NCBI GenBank assembly: GCA_024709225.1
Contig: JANJXC010000038.1
Location: 162,962 to 226,961 of the forward strand
Length of the DNA stretch: 64,000 nucleotides
Direction: 5' to 3'
Source of the DNA: Gammaproteobacteria bacterium
GTDB lineage: Bacteria > Pseudomonadota > Gammaproteobacteria > Thiohalomonadales > Thiohalomonadaceae
Below the pieces are notes generated by a model that ran no database searches, had not been told where the DNA came from, and saw only the letters and a list, made by a program, of their open reading frames with translations. Positions 29,960-41,004 of the stretch are shown here, one piece after another. The translations under genes were made by a program, and so were the position numbers. How positions within the stretch are numbered: the stretch's first letter is position 1; each line of letters starts with the position of its first letter.

Positions 29960-30290
29960 TCAGGGTAAACACGATATGGGGTCCCCATCACCGAAGACAA
30001 TACAGGCCTCAGGCGCCGCCTGGAATGCCGCAGCGTCCCCGCTGGCAGACGGCATCGGGCCGGGGCCCACATGGCCAGCGCCCTCCTTGGCTTGTCGGCA
30101 CTGCCCCCCCTGTAGGGTACGGCCTGTGTCCTTCAGGCCCTGTTTGCCAACCTGCCAGGTCTCCTGGGCGCCGTCCTTGATCTGCTGCGTCATCGGCTTG
30201 CCGGCGACCTGGTCCGCGGCGGCCCCTTCGGCCAATGCAGCAACATTCAGCAACGTTCAGCGACAAAACCGCGGCAGCCATCGGCTGCAT
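29960..30290 (-). pseudogene. Small secreted LEA-like gene frameshifted by a 10-bp duplication
   Basis: An ATG at 30290, four bases after the stop of the neighbouring LEA-like gene, opens a signal-peptide-like frame (MQPMAAAVLSLNVA) that is then thrown out of frame. The cause is visible: two adjacent 10-mers at 30241-30250 and 30251-30260 (CTGAAYGTTG on the coding strand). Removing one copy joins the signal peptide to AALAEGAAADQVAGKP and then TQQIKDGAQETWQVGKQGLK, which has the same hendecad-like pattern as the upstream gene. After GRTLQGG a run of seven G may mark a second lesion. Pseudogene or slippage-switched gene; moderate confidence. Confidence 0.5.
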
Positions 30291-30294
30291 GATC

Positions 30295-30594
30295 TCAGTT
30301 CCAGAAATCCCGCCAGCCCCGTTTGAAGCTGGCCCAGCCGTTCTTGACGCCGCCCTTGAGGCCCTGCCAGAACCCCCTGGACTCGCCTTTGACTTCCCGT
30401 GCCCCTTCTTTGACGTCTTTTTTGACCTCCTTCGCGCCGCTCTTAATGTCCTGCTTCAGCTCCTTGGCGCCATCCTTCACTCCCTCTTTCACATCCTTGG
30501 CCCCGGACTTCACGTCATCCCAGAACCCCGCCTGCAGCGGCTGCGCCAGCACCAGCAGCATCGCCCCCAGTCCAAGCCAGTATTTCGCCTTCAT
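30295..30594 (-). CDS. Small secreted LEA-like repeat protein
   Basis: A 99-residue protein. A signal peptide ends at LAQPLQA (about residue 22). Residues 26-69 are four clean 11-residue repeats with consensus xDVKxGAKEVK (for example EGVKDGAKELK and QDIKSGAKEVK), a pattern of group 3 late-embryogenesis-abundant and similar amphipathic proteins. The C-terminus is tryptophan- and glycine-rich (GFWQGLKGGVKNGWASFKRG). It may bind membrane surfaces or protect proteins in the periplasm; this is inference from composition. Followed by a broken paralogue and preceded by serS with an 18-bp gap. Confidence 0.75.
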   Translation of the reverse strand: MKAKYWLGLGAMLLVLAQPLQAGFWDDVKSGAKDVKEGVKDGAKELKQDIKSGAKEVKKDVKEGAREVKGESRGFWQGLKGGVKNGWASFKRGWRDFWN

Positions 30595-30612
30595 TCTGCG
30601 ATCCCCCCAGTC

Positions 30613-31917
<1,305 letters not shown>

Positions 31918-31930
31918 TTAAAAATATCTT

Positions 31931-32018
31931 GCCGCAGAGACGCGGAGGATTTTCGAGAGTCGCCGTGGCGGGGACTGCAACCCGGCCCACACGTGAAGTC
32001 TCTGCGTCCTCTGTGGCG
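31931..32018. repeat. CGCAGAGACGCAGAG-type inverted repeat (copy 1)
   Basis: GCCGCAGAGACGCGGAGGA at 31931-31949 faces GTCTCTGCGTCCTCTGTGGC at about 31998-32017 as an imperfect inverted repeat. It fills the gap upstream of serS. Confidence 0.75.
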
Positions 32019-32030
32019 AAATCGATATTC

Positions 32031-32055
32031 GTAGGGTGCGCACCGCGCACCCTAC
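32031..32055. repeat. GTAGGGTGCG perfect inverted repeat
   Basis: Perfect 10-bp arms GTAGGGTGCG and CGCACCCTAC around a CACCG loop, 6 bp from the DUF190 stop codon. It may act as a 3' hairpin; there is no T-run. Related sequences lie at 7342, 41713 and 62638. Confidence 0.8.
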
Positions 32056-32061
32056 ATGGGT

Positions 32062-32367
32062 TCAATCGTTGACCTGCGCGGTCCAGCTCAGCATGTGGCC
32101 CGGCTTGATGTCATTCCTCAGGTGCTCCAGGATCGCCGCCACCTTGTCCGGGGTGTCGAAGAACTCGACGATGACCGGCAGGTCCAGCGACAGGTCCACC
32201 AGCTTGGCGGTATGCACCTTGCCCGAGGCGCCGAAACCGGCGATGCCGCGATAGACGGTGACGCCGCGCACATGCTCCCAGTCGTGCAGGCGCTTGAGCA
32301 GATTGTCCGCCTGGCCCTGCCCCTCGTTCAGATAGATGCGCACCACGGTGACTTCTGTGCCGCTCAT
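32062..32367 (-). CDS. DUF190 family protein
   Basis: A 101-residue protein of the DUF190 family, PII-like in fold: VRIYLNEGQGQ, LLKRLHDWEHVRGVTVYRGIAGFG, HTAKLVDLSLDLPVIVEFFD. It often sits next to crcB. The ATG at 32367 overlaps the crcB stop codon as ATGA, so the two are translationally coupled. By analogy with PII it may sense a ligand and modulate the exporter; this is not shown. Confidence 0.88.
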   Translation of the reverse strand: MSGTEVTVVRIYLNEGQGQADNLLKRLHDWEHVRGVTVYRGIAGFGASGKVHTAKLVDLSLDLPVIVEFFDTPDKVAAILEHLRNDIKPGHMLSWTAQVND

Positions 32368-32738
32368 AGCTGCCTCCCCAACACCATCCCGACCCAGGCC
32401 GCGCCGATACACAGCACGACACTGAGCAACACGTTCGCCATCGCCCGCAGCAGCTGGCCGTCCTCGATCAGGGTGAGGGTTTCCAGCGAAAAGGTGGAAA
32501 AGGTGGTGAAGGCACCGAGAAACCCCACCAGCAGCAGGGCGCGCCATTCCGGCGCCACCGCCAGCCGCTCCACCAGCATCACATACAGAAAACCCATCAG
32601 CAGCGAGCCGCTGACGTTGACCGCCAGGGTGCCCCAGGGAAAGCCGCGGCCAAGCAGGCCATAGACCCAGCCCGCCACCCAGAAGCGCAGCAATGCCCCG
32701 ACGGCGCCTCCCCCTGCGATGGCTGCGATCTGGAACAT
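32364..32738 (-). CDS. crcB: Fluoride exporter CrcB/Fluc
   Basis: Dimeric fluoride channel, 124 residues, four transmembrane helices. Conserved segments are GGAVGALLRF, NVSGSLLMGF and the phenylalanine-rich GFLGAFTTFSTFSLE that lines the pore. No fluoride riboswitch is recognisable in the 150 bp upstream, which instead holds repeats. Followed by the coupled DUF190 gene. Confidence 0.95.
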   Translation of the reverse strand: MFQIAAIAGGGAVGALLRFWVAGWVYGLLGRGFPWGTLAVNVSGSLLMGFLYVMLVERLAVAPEWRALLLVGFLGAFTTFSTFSLETLTLIEDGQLLRAMANVLLSVVLCIGAAWVGMVLGRQL

Positions 32739-32753
32739 TCAAAAAACCCTTTT

Positions 32754-32867
32754 GCCGCAGAGGCGCAGAGACGCAGAGGCGATTAAGAATATGCAAATAA
32801 CCTCTCTGCGCCTATGCGTCTGGGAAATATGTTCCAGACATTTCCAACCGACTACATCCATGTAGTC
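32754..32867. repeat. CGCAGAG-type inverted repeat (copy 2) with 37-bp tail
   Basis: GCCGCAGAGGCGCAGAGACG at 32755 and CTCTCTGCGCCTATGCGTC at 32802 form an imperfect inverted repeat. The right arm runs into a 37-bp segment (32816-32852, GCGTCTGGGAAATATGTTCC onward) found inverted at 53041-53077 with one mismatch, and then a perfect 8-bp palindrome GACTACAT/ATGTAGTC at 32850-32867. Confidence 0.8.
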
Positions 32868-32890
32868 GTCAGCGACAGATTGTTGGCCGT

Positions 32891-34219
32891 TCATTTCTTG
32901 TCCTTATTTCTCCGCGCCGCGCGGTCCAGCTCGCGCAGGTGGGCCAGCTTTTCGCCGATCTTCAGTTCCAGGCCGCGCGGCACCGGTTGGTAATAGTGGC
33001 GCTCGGGCATGTCCTCGGGGAAATAACTTTCCCCTGCCGCATAGGCCTCCGGTTCATCGTGGGCGTAGCGGTAGGCCTTGCCGTAGCCCAGTTCCTTCAT
33101 CAGCTTGGTCGGCGCGTTGCGCAGGTGGATCGGCACCTCGTAGGAGCCATGCTGCTTCACGTCGGCCATGGCCGCATTGTACGCCATGTAGGCGGCGTTG
33201 CTCTTGGGGGCACAGGCCATGTACAGCACCGCCTGGGCAATGGCCAGCTGGCCTTCCGGGCTGCCGAGACGTTCCTGCACATCCCAGGCATCGAGGGCGA
33301 TGCGCAGGGCGCGCGGGTCGGCGTTGCCGATGTCCTCGGTGGCCATGCGCACCACGCGGCGCGCAATGTAGAGCGGATCGCAGCCGCCGTCCAGCATGCG
33401 CGTCAGCCAGTACAGGGCGGCATCGGGGGCGGAGCCGCGCACCGACTTGTGCAGGGCGGAAATCTGGTCGTAAAAGGCCTCGCCGCCCTTGTCGAAGCGG
33501 CGCCCGCCACCGGCCAGCACCTCATGCAGCGTCTCCTCCGCCACCACCTCCTGGCCGTTCACCCGCTCCGCCAGGTCGGCGGCGATCTCCAGCAGGTTGA
33601 GGGCGCGGCGGGCATCGCCGTCGGCGGCCTCGGCGATGCGCAGCAACAGCTCCGGCGCGATCACCAGGGGCCGCTCACCGAGGCCGCGCTGCGTATCGTG
33701 CAGCGCACGCTCCAGCACCGCGCGGATCTCGTCGGCGGTCAGGCTCTTCAGCACATAGACACGGGCGCGGGACAGCAGCGCGTTGTTAAGCTCGAAGGAG
33801 GGATTTTCCGTGGTGGCGCCGATGAAGGTGACGGTGCCGTCTTCCACATAGGGCAGGAAGGCGTCCTGCTGCGACTTGTTGAAGCGGTGCACCTCGTCCA
33901 CAAACAGCACGGTGCCGCGGTTGTAGGCGGCGCGCACCTGCTGCGCCTGGGCAATGGCCTCGCGGATGTCCTTCACCCCCGACAGCACCGCGGAGAGCGC
34001 CAGGAACTGTGCCTCGGCGCGCCCGGCGATCATGCGCGCCAGGGTGGTCTTGCCGGTGCCCGGCGGCCCCCAGAACACCATGGAGTGCAGGTTGCCGGAC
34101 TCGATGGCGAGGCGCAGCGGCTTGCCCGGACCGAGCAGATGCGACTGGCCGAAGAACTCCTCCAGTACGGCCGGCCGCATGCGGTCGGCCAGCGGGTGGA
34201 AGCGGTCCTGGTCCTTCAT
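32891..34219 (-). CDS. rarA: Replication-associated recombination protein A (AAA+ ATPase)
   Basis: A 442-residue clamp-loader-like AAA+ ATPase (RarA/MgsA) acting at stalled replication forks. Walker [16 protein letters not shown] near 51-65, Walker [12 protein letters not shown], sensor [21 protein letters not shown], and the C-terminal MgsA tetramerisation domain ([34 protein letters not shown]). Located between lolA and crcB as part of the conserved ftsK-lolA-rarA-serS order. Confidence 0.96.
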   Translation of the reverse strand: MKDQDRFHPLADRMRPAVLEEFFGQSHLLGPGKPLRLAIESGNLHSMVFWGPPGTGKTTLARMIAGRAEAQFLALSAVLSGVKDIREAIAQAQQVRAAYNRGTVLFVDEVHRFNKSQQDAFLPYVEDGTVTFIGATTENPSFELNNALLSRARVYVLKSLTADEIRAVLERALHDTQRGLGERPLVIAPELLLRIAEAADGDARRALNLLEIAADLAERVNGQEVVAEETLHEVLAGGGRRFDKGGEAFYDQISALHKSVRGSAPDAALYWLTRMLDGGCDPLYIARRVVRMATEDIGNADPRALRIALDAWDVQERLGSPEGQLAIAQAVLYMACAPKSNAAYMAYNAAMADVKQHGSYEVPIHLRNAPTKLMKELGYGKAYRYAHDEPEAYAAGESYFPEDMPERHYYQPVPRGLELKIGEKLAHLRELDRAARRNKDKK

Positions 34220-34230
34220 CGAAACACCCT

Positions 34231-34258
34231 CGCCGCAGAGGCGCGGAGGCGCAGAGAG
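34231..34258. repeat. CGCAGAG-type repeat, single arm (copy 3)
   Basis: CGCCGCAGAGGCGCGGAGGC then GCAGAGAG, matching the left arm of the other copies, in the 114-bp rarA to lolA gap. No clear right arm is present. Confidence 0.6.
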
Positions 34259-34333
34259 TTACGCGAGTTCACGACCAGCACCACTCCCGTCGGCGAGTCC
34301 GGAGGCTAGGCGCCGAGGACAGGATGTTCAAAC

Positions 34334-34966
34334 CTACTCACCCACCACGTCGATACCCGGCGGCGGCGTGAAGCGGAACATGCCCGCCTCCACCTGCGGA
34401 TTGCGGGTCACGGTGTGGAAAAACAGCCGCGTCATCTGGCCGAAGTTGTCCACCATCTCCATGGCTCGAATCACATCCCCTTCCAGCGCCAGACGGATAT
34501 AGGCGAAGGTGGCATCCTTCTCGCGCGGCTTGAGATCGATCCAGGTAAAACCCTCGTGGTCGCCCAGTTCGGTAAGGGTGAAATTACGCTCCAGCGGCTC
34601 GCTGCCCGACAGCAACATGGCCGGCGTGCTGCCCAGGGCCTCGGCCTGCGGGCGCACCGTCACCTGCTCCAGGTCCTTGTCGTACATCCATACGCGCGCA
34701 CCGTCCGCCACATAGATCTGACGATAGGGTTTGGAGTAGTCGAGGCGGAAACGGCCGGGCCGTGACAGCAGCAGCACACCCTCGCTCTCCTCCTTCACCC
34801 GCTGCTCGGCGTCCACCAGGGTCTGCACGAACTCGGCGCGCATGGTCTTCAGCCCCTTGAAGAAGGCATCCAGCCGCGCCTTGCCGTCGGCGGCGTGGGC
34901 GGCCGATGCCAACAGGAAGGAGAGCATCAATAGGGAGATTCGTGCCAACAAACAGGTTCGGTTCAT
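34334..34966 (-). CDS. lolA: Outer-membrane lipoprotein carrier protein LolA
   Basis: Periplasmic chaperone that carries lipoproteins from LolCDE to LolB. 210 residues from the ATG at 34966, with signal peptide (LLMLSFLLASAAHA). Family segments: FFKGLKTMRAEFVQTL, SRPGRFRLDYSKPYRQIYVADG, WMYDKDLEQVTVRP and FRFTPPPGIDVV at the end. Thirteen extra upstream codons are open but would disrupt the signal peptide. Downstream of ftsK, with a long inverted repeat between. Confidence 0.94.
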   Translation of the reverse strand: MNRTCLLARISLLMLSFLLASAAHAADGKARLDAFFKGLKTMRAEFVQTLVDAEQRVKEESEGVLLLSRPGRFRLDYSKPYRQIYVADGARVWMYDKDLEQVTVRPQAEALGSTPAMLLSGSEPLERNFTLTELGDHEGFTWIDLKPREKDATFAYIRLALEGDVIRAMEMVDNFGQMTRLFFHTVTRNPQVEAGMFRFTPPPGIDVVGE

Positions 34967-34980
34967 ATTTTGCTCAGTGG

Positions 34981-35119
34981 TGTAGAACAGAGATACAAGA
35001 TACAAGTGACAAGAGACAAGGGAATGAATTCGCTACGCTCGTAGTGTTCTTGAATTCAAACAATCGTGCGCCCAGCGCACTCATTCACTTGTATCTTGTA
35101 CCTTTACTCTTGTATCTGA
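34981..35119. repeat. ACAAGATACAAGT-type long inverted repeat
   Basis: Left arm 34991-35029 (AGATACAAGATACAAGTGAC onward) and right arm about 35081-35119 (TCATTCACTTGTATCTTGTA onward) form an imperfect inverted repeat of nearly 40 bp per arm between lolA and ftsK. The left arm plus AATGAATTCGCTACGCTC matches 27354-27402 on the other strand. Confidence 0.8.
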
Positions 35120-35122
35120 TTT

Positions 35123-37447
35123 TCACTCCGGCGGCGGCGGTGCCAGTACCTCACGCGCACCGTTGGACTGCAGCGGACCGACCACGCCGGCCAGCTCCAT
35201 CATCTCCACCATGCGCGCGGCACGGTTGTAGCCGATCTTGAGGCGGCGCTGGATACCGGACACCGAGGCGCGGCGGCTCTCCAGCACGATCTGCACCGCC
35301 TCGTCGTACAGCGGGTCCGACTCCGAGCCCTCGCCGCCGCCCTCGCCGGCCATGCCGCCGTCGGCGCTGTCGCTGCCGCCGCCCTTGAGGATGTCCTCCA
35401 CGTACTTCGGGCGGCCGCGCTTGCGCAGGTCGTCCACCACGCGATGCACCTCCTGATCGGACACGAAGGCGCCGTGGATGCGCGCCGGCACACCGTGCCC
35501 CGGCGGCAGATACAGCATGTCACCGTTGCCGAGCAGGCTTTCCGCGCCCTGCTGATCGAGGATGGTGCGCGAGTCGATGCGCGAGGACACCTGGAAGGCG
35601 ATGCGGGTGGGGATGTTGGCCTTGATGAGGCCGGTGATCACGTCCACCGACGGCCGCTGCGTGGCCAGGATCAGGTGGATACCGGCGGCGCGCGCCTTTT
35701 GCGCCAGACGGGCGATGAGCTCTTCCACCTTCTTGCCCACCACCATCATCATGTCGGCCAGCTCATCGACGATGACCACGATATACGGCAGGGTGTCGAG
35801 GTCCGGGCGCTGCGCCTCCAGTTCCGGCGCGTCGGGCACCAGCGGCTTCCACAACGGATCCTTGAGCGGCTGCCTGGCGTCAATGGCGTCCTTGATCTTG
35901 CGGTTGTAGCCGGCGACGTTACGCACCCCCATGGCGGCCATCAGCTTGAAACGCCGCTCCATCTCCGCCACGCACCAGCGCAGGGCGTTGGCGGCATCCT
36001 TCATGTCGGTGACCACCGGCGCGAGCAGGTGCGGGATGCCCTCGTAGATGGACAGCTCCAGCATCTTGGGGTCAACCATGATCATGCGCACATCGCGCGG
36101 CGTGGCGTTGTACAGCAGGCTCAGGATCATGGCATTGATGGCCACCGATTTGCCCGAGCCGGTGGTGCCGGCCACCAGCAGGTGCGGCATCTTGGCCAGG
36201 TCCGCCACCATCGGTACGCCGGCGATGTCCTTGCCCAGGGCCAGGGTCAGGTGTGAGGCGGCGTTTTCGTAGGCCGGCGAACGCAGCACCTCGGACAGAC
36301 GCACGATCTCGCGCGTCTCGTTGGGCACCTCCAGACCGATGGTGGTCTTGCCCGGAATCACCTCCACCACGCGTACCGAAATGGCCGACAGCGAGCGGGC
36401 CAGATCCTTGGAGAGGTTGGAGATCTGGCTCACCTTGATACCGGCGGCCGGCTGCAGCTCGAAACGGGTGATCACCGGGCCGGGATGCACCTCCACCACC
36501 TGGGACTCGATACCGAAGTCCTGCAGCTTCATCTCCACCAGGCGCGATACCGCCGCCAGTGATTCCGGCGAAATACGGTTGCCGCCCCCCTCGGCGACAT
36601 CCAGCAGGGCCAGCGGCGGCAAGCCACCTTCGCCGGCCGTGGGCTCGAACAGCGGCACCTGCTTTTCCTTTTCCACCCGCTCCGACAGCACCGGCACCTG
36701 CTTGATCACCGGCTCGATGCGCGGTGGCGGCCGCTTGGCCACCTTGGCAGTCTCCGTCTTGACTACCTGCTCGCGCTGTTGCCGGGCCTGGCGTGCGGCC
36801 AGGAACTCATTGAGCTGCGGCAGCAGCCGACGCAACCAGGTGGCCAATCGCAGGGTCCAGGCCCCCACCACATCCATCACCCACAGCCAGGACAAGCCAG
36901 TGAACAGGGTCACGCCGGTAAGAAACAGGGCCAGCAGGAACAGGGTGGCGCCAAGAAAGCTGAAGGAACCGACCAGGCTGCGCCCCACCACATCGCCGAG
37001 GATGCCGCCGGCATTGAGCGGCAGGGCCACATCGCTGTAGTCGAAATGCAGGAAGGCGAGCCCCGCACCGGCCATCACGGTGAGGATGAAACCGGCGCCA
37101 CGCAGGGCAAGTTCGGTATGGTTTTGTGCCTCTTCCTCCTCGTTGCGGCCGCGGAACAGCAGCCAGCCGCTGTAGGCCACCATTACCGGGAACAGGTAGG
37201 CCATGTGGCCGAACAGGTAGAGGAAGATGTCGGCGAACCAGGCACCGACGCGGCCCCCCAGGTTGGCGACGCCGGCGGCACGTCCCACGCTGGACCAGCC
37301 CGGATCGGCCGGGTGGTAGCTGTACAGCGCGATCAGCAGATAGAGGGCGACGGCGCCGAACAGGTACAGCGCCGCCTCGCGCAGGCCGCGGCGCAGCTGC
37401 TGTCCAAGGACGAAACGATCCGGTTTCTTGCTGCTTGCCTGGGCCAA
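35123..37447 (-). CDS. ftsK: DNA translocase FtsK
   Basis: Septal DNA pump that clears and aligns chromosome dimers at division. 774 residues: four or five N-terminal transmembrane helices (about 25-185), a short linker, alpha/beta motor domains with Walker [19 protein letters not shown] and Walker [15 protein letters not shown], and the C-terminal gamma winged helix ([20 protein letters not shown]) that reads the polarity sequences. The linker is far shorter than in the 1329-residue E. coli protein, as in many relatives. Its start is 68 bp from ald. Confidence 0.96.
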   Translation of the reverse strand: MAQASSKKPDRFVLGQQLRRGLREAALYLFGAVALYLLIALYSYHPADPGWSSVGRAAGVANLGGRVGAWFADIFLYLFGHMAYLFPVMVAYSGWLLFRGRNEEEEAQNHTELALRGAGFILTVMAGAGLAFLHFDYSDVALPLNAGGILGDVVGRSLVGSFSFLGATLFLLALFLTGVTLFTGLSWLWVMDVVGAWTLRLATWLRRLLPQLNEFLAARQARQQREQVVKTETAKVAKRPPPRIEPVIKQVPVLSERVEKEKQVPLFEPTAGEGGLPPLALLDVAEGGGNRISPESLAAVSRLVEMKLQDFGIESQVVEVHPGPVITRFELQPAAGIKVSQISNLSKDLARSLSAISVRVVEVIPGKTTIGLEVPNETREIVRLSEVLRSPAYENAASHLTLALGKDIAGVPMVADLAKMPHLLVAGTTGSGKSVAINAMILSLLYNATPRDVRMIMVDPKMLELSIYEGIPHLLAPVVTDMKDAANALRWCVAEMERRFKLMAAMGVRNVAGYNRKIKDAIDARQPLKDPLWKPLVPDAPELEAQRPDLDTLPYIVVIVDELADMMMVVGKKVEELIARLAQKARAAGIHLILATQRPSVDVITGLIKANIPTRIAFQVSSRIDSRTILDQQGAESLLGNGDMLYLPPGHGVPARIHGAFVSDQEVHRVVDDLRKRGRPKYVEDILKGGGSDSADGGMAGEGGGEGSESDPLYDEAVQIVLESRRASVSGIQRRLKIGYNRAARMVEMMELAGVVGPLQSNGAREVLAPPPPE

Positions 37448-37515
37448 TGAAACTAACCTTTTACTGTAAGTGTTATGACTAAGACTTTGTAATTATACAG
37501 ATTAATAAATCACGG

Positions 37516-38577
37516 TCACGCTGATTTGAGGGCCGGATGGACAACCGCCCCGTCGCGCACGTTCACCCCGCGGGCCAGGGCCGCCTGGGCCTCCCAGCCC
37601 CCCTGGGCCAGGCGTTGGGCATAGGGAATCAGGGCGGCCGACAGGGCCTGGGAGGCGGTGCGCGGCACCGAGCCGGGCATGTTGGTGACGCCGAAATGCA
37701 GCACGTTTTCCCATACATAGGTAGGGGCTGCCCAGGTGGTGGGCCGGGTGGTCTCGATGCAGCCGCCCTGGTCCACCGAGATGTCCACCACCACGCTGCC
37801 CGGCTGCATGGCGCGCACCGTGTCCGCAGCGACCAGATGGGGGGCGCGGGCGCCGGGGATCAGCACCGCCCCCACCAGCAGGTCCGCCGTTATCACGGCG
37901 CGGGCGATGGCATCGGCATAGGGATGCAGGGCCGTCACATTGGGACCGAGGGCGCGCATCATGGCCAGCTTGTCGCGGCTGCGATCGAACACCGTCACCT
38001 GCGCGCCCAGCGCCGCCGCCACCATCGCCGCACTGCCGCCCGCCACGCCGGCCCCCAGCACCACCACATGACCACGCTCCGCCGCCGGCAGGCCGCCGAG
38101 CAGGATACCCTTGCCGCCCTGCGGCGCGGTGAGCAGATGGGCCCCGGCCTGCACGGCGATGCGACCGGCGATATCGCTCATCGGCGCCAGCAGCGGCAGG
38201 CGGCCGTCGGCCTCCTCCACCGTCTCGAAGCCCACGGCGGTGAGGCCGATGCGCAGCAGTTCCTGCGTCAGCGCCGGCTCGGCGGCGAGGTGCAGGTAGC
38301 AGAACAGCAGATGATCGGCGCGCAGCAGCGGCCACTCCTGCGGCTGCGGCTCCTTGACCTTCACCACCATCTGCGCCCAGCCGTACAGGGCCGCCGCATC
38401 GGGCAGCACACTGACGCCCACCGCCTGATAGTCGGTATCGGCGTAACCGCTGAGGCGGCCGGCCTCATGCTCCACAGCCACCTCGTGGCCCACCCGCACC
38501 AGCTCGGCCGCCGCCGCCGGGATCAGGCCGACGCGGCCCTCCAGGGTCTTCACCTCACGGGGAATGCCGATACGCAT
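37516..38577 (-). CDS. ald: Alanine dehydrogenase
   Basis: NAD-dependent interconversion of alanine with pyruvate and ammonia. 353 residues with GRVGLIPAAAAELVRVGHEV at the N-terminus, catalytic K75 (KVKEPQPQEW) and H96 (CYLHLAAE), and the NAD-binding VVVLGAGVAGGSAAMVA. Residue spacing matches characterised alanine dehydrogenases. In E. coli this position, between trxB and ftsK, is held by lrp; here ald replaces it and no Lrp gene is present. Confidence 0.92.
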   Translation of the reverse strand: MRIGIPREVKTLEGRVGLIPAAAAELVRVGHEVAVEHEAGRLSGYADTDYQAVGVSVLPDAAALYGWAQMVVKVKEPQPQEWPLLRADHLLFCYLHLAAEPALTQELLRIGLTAVGFETVEEADGRLPLLAPMSDIAGRIAVQAGAHLLTAPQGGKGILLGGLPAAERGHVVVLGAGVAGGSAAMVAAALGAQVTVFDRSRDKLAMMRALGPNVTALHPYADAIARAVITADLLVGAVLIPGARAPHLVAADTVRAMQPGSVVVDISVDQGGCIETTRPTTWAAPTYVWENVLHFGVTNMPGSVPRTASQALSAALIPYAQRLAQGGWEAQAALARGVNVRDGAVVHPALKSA

Positions 38578-38634
38578 ACGCTGTCCTTTACCCTGCGGGA
38601 ACCATTCCGTAACATGCCAGCACTAACGGCTTGA

Positions 38635-39675
<1,041 letters not shown>

Positions 39676-39704
39676 GCTTGCTTTCAAGCCCCCGCGGCCC
39701 CATC

Positions 39705-39735
39705 AAAACCCGCAGGCGCAATCCTGCGGGTTTTT
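39705..39735 (+). terminator. Intrinsic terminator after trxB
   Basis: Stem AAAACCCGCAGG/CCTGCGGGTTTT with a CGCAAT loop and a following T-run. Confidence 0.9.
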
Positions 39736-39756
39736 GTTTTTATGAAGGCAACGGCT

Positions 39757-39837
39757 TAAACGCAAAGACGCGAAGTACGCAAAGGGCGCAAAGATTTCTG
39801 GGCGGTTCCTTGGCGGTCTCTGCGTCTTCGCGTTTAA
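39757..39837. repeat. ACGCAAAGACGCGAAG-type inverted repeat (copy 4, variant)
   Basis: TTAAACGCAAAGACGCG at 39757 faces TGCGTCTTCGCGTTTAA at 39821 (15 of 17 matching), and the interior has further GCAAAG and CTCTGCGTC iterations. It lies between the trxB terminator and the FemAB-like gene, so it is upstream of that gene's start. Confidence 0.75.
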
Positions 39838-39852
39838 CGCTTGAGGTTATTC

Positions 39853-41004
39853 ATGTCGATACAGGTGGTGCACGAACTGTCGGATGTTGCAGCGGGTGAA
39901 TGGAACGCGCTCGAAGGCGGCATCGACAATCCCTTTCTGCGCCACGAATTCCTCGTCGGCCTGGAGCGCCACCGCTGCGTCGGCGATCACTGGGGGTGGC
40001 GGCCGCGCCATCTGGTCTTGCGCGGCGACGACGGCACGTTGCTGGGCGCCGTTCCCATGTACCTGAAGGACAACTCCTACGGCGAACTGGTGTTCGATTT
40101 CGCCTGGGCCGACGCCTATCAGCGCAGCGGGCTGCGCTACTACCCCAAGCTGGTGTCCACCATCCCCTACGCCCCCATCACCAGCCCGCGCCTGCTGGTA
40201 CATCCGGCCGCGGATCGCGCCGCGGTGGAGCAGCAACTTGTCGCCGCTGCGCATGAACTGGTGCGCGAGGAAGGCGCCTCGTCGCTGCATTGGCTGTTTC
40301 CCGACGACACGCAGATGGACACCCTGGAGCGGCACGGCTTCCTGCGCCGCACCGGCTGCCAGTACCACTGGTTCAACCGTGGCTACGAATCGTTCGACCA
40401 CTATCTGGAACGCTTCACCCGCGACCGGCGCAAGAAGGTGCAGCAGGAACGCCGCCGCGTGCGTGATGCCGGCATCACGCTCGAGGTGCTGCACGGCGAT
40501 GAAGTCAGCGCCGCACAGTGGGCGGTGTTTCATCGCTTCTATGCCAGCACCTACGACAAGCGCGGCGGCTATCCCACCCTGACCCTGGAATTCATGCAGG
40601 CCATCGGCCGCGATCTGCCGCGCCATGTCGTGCTGGTGCTGGCGAAACATCAGGGCGACTATGTGGCGGGGGCACTCAACCTGCGCTCCGGCGATACCCT
40701 GTACGGCCGTCACTGGGGCTGCCTGGAGGAGTTCAACAGCCTGCATTTCGAGGCCTGTTACTATACCGGCATCGACTATTGCATCGCCCACGGCCTGCAG
40801 CGCTTCGAGCCCGGCGCCCAGGGCGAACACAAGGTATGGCGCGGCTTCGAGCCGACCACGGTCTGGTCGGCCCATCACCTGGCCCACCCCGCCTTCGCCG
40901 ACGCCGTGGGCCGCTATCTGCACCAGGAACAGGAGGCGATGGAACAACAGATGGCCGAACTGCGCACCCACCTGCCGTTCAAGAGGCCAGACGCCGCCGC
41001 ATGA
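39853..41004 (+). CDS. FemAB-like GNAT-fold protein (PF04339 type)
   Basis: A 383-residue cytoplasmic protein of the FemAB_like/DUF482 family, described as peptidoglycan-biosynthesis or recognition proteins with a double GNAT fold. Recognisable segments are [57 protein letters not shown], and the core [29 protein letters not shown] with [17 protein letters not shown]. The ATG at 39853 is used; TTG at 39841 is also open. It overlaps aat by four bases (ATGA), so it is translationally coupled to another GNAT-fold aminoacyl transferase. Substrate unknown. Confidence 0.85.
   Translation: MSIQVVHELSDVAAGEWNALEGGIDNPFLRHEFLVGLERHRCVGDHWGWRPRHLVLRGDDGTLLGAVPMYLKDNSYGELVFDFAWADAYQRSGLRYYPKLVSTIPYAPITSPRLLVHPAADRAAVEQQLVAAAHELVREEGASSLHWLFPDDTQMDTLERHGFLRRTGCQYHWFNRGYESFDHYLERFTRDRRKKVQQERRRVRDAGITLEVLHGDEVSAAQWAVFHRFYASTYDKRGGYPTLTLEFMQAIGRDLPRHVVLVLAKHQGDYVAGALNLRSGDTLYGRHWGCLEEFNSLHFEACYYTGIDYCIAHGLQRFEPGAQGEHKVWRGFEPTTVWSAHHLAHPAFADAVGRYLHQEQEAMEQQMAELRTHLPFKRPDAAA

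Noticed and set aside
32739..32890. Fluoride riboswitch upstream of crcB
   Set aside because: No recognisable conserved core; the region is explained by dispersed repeats. A covariance-model search would settle it.
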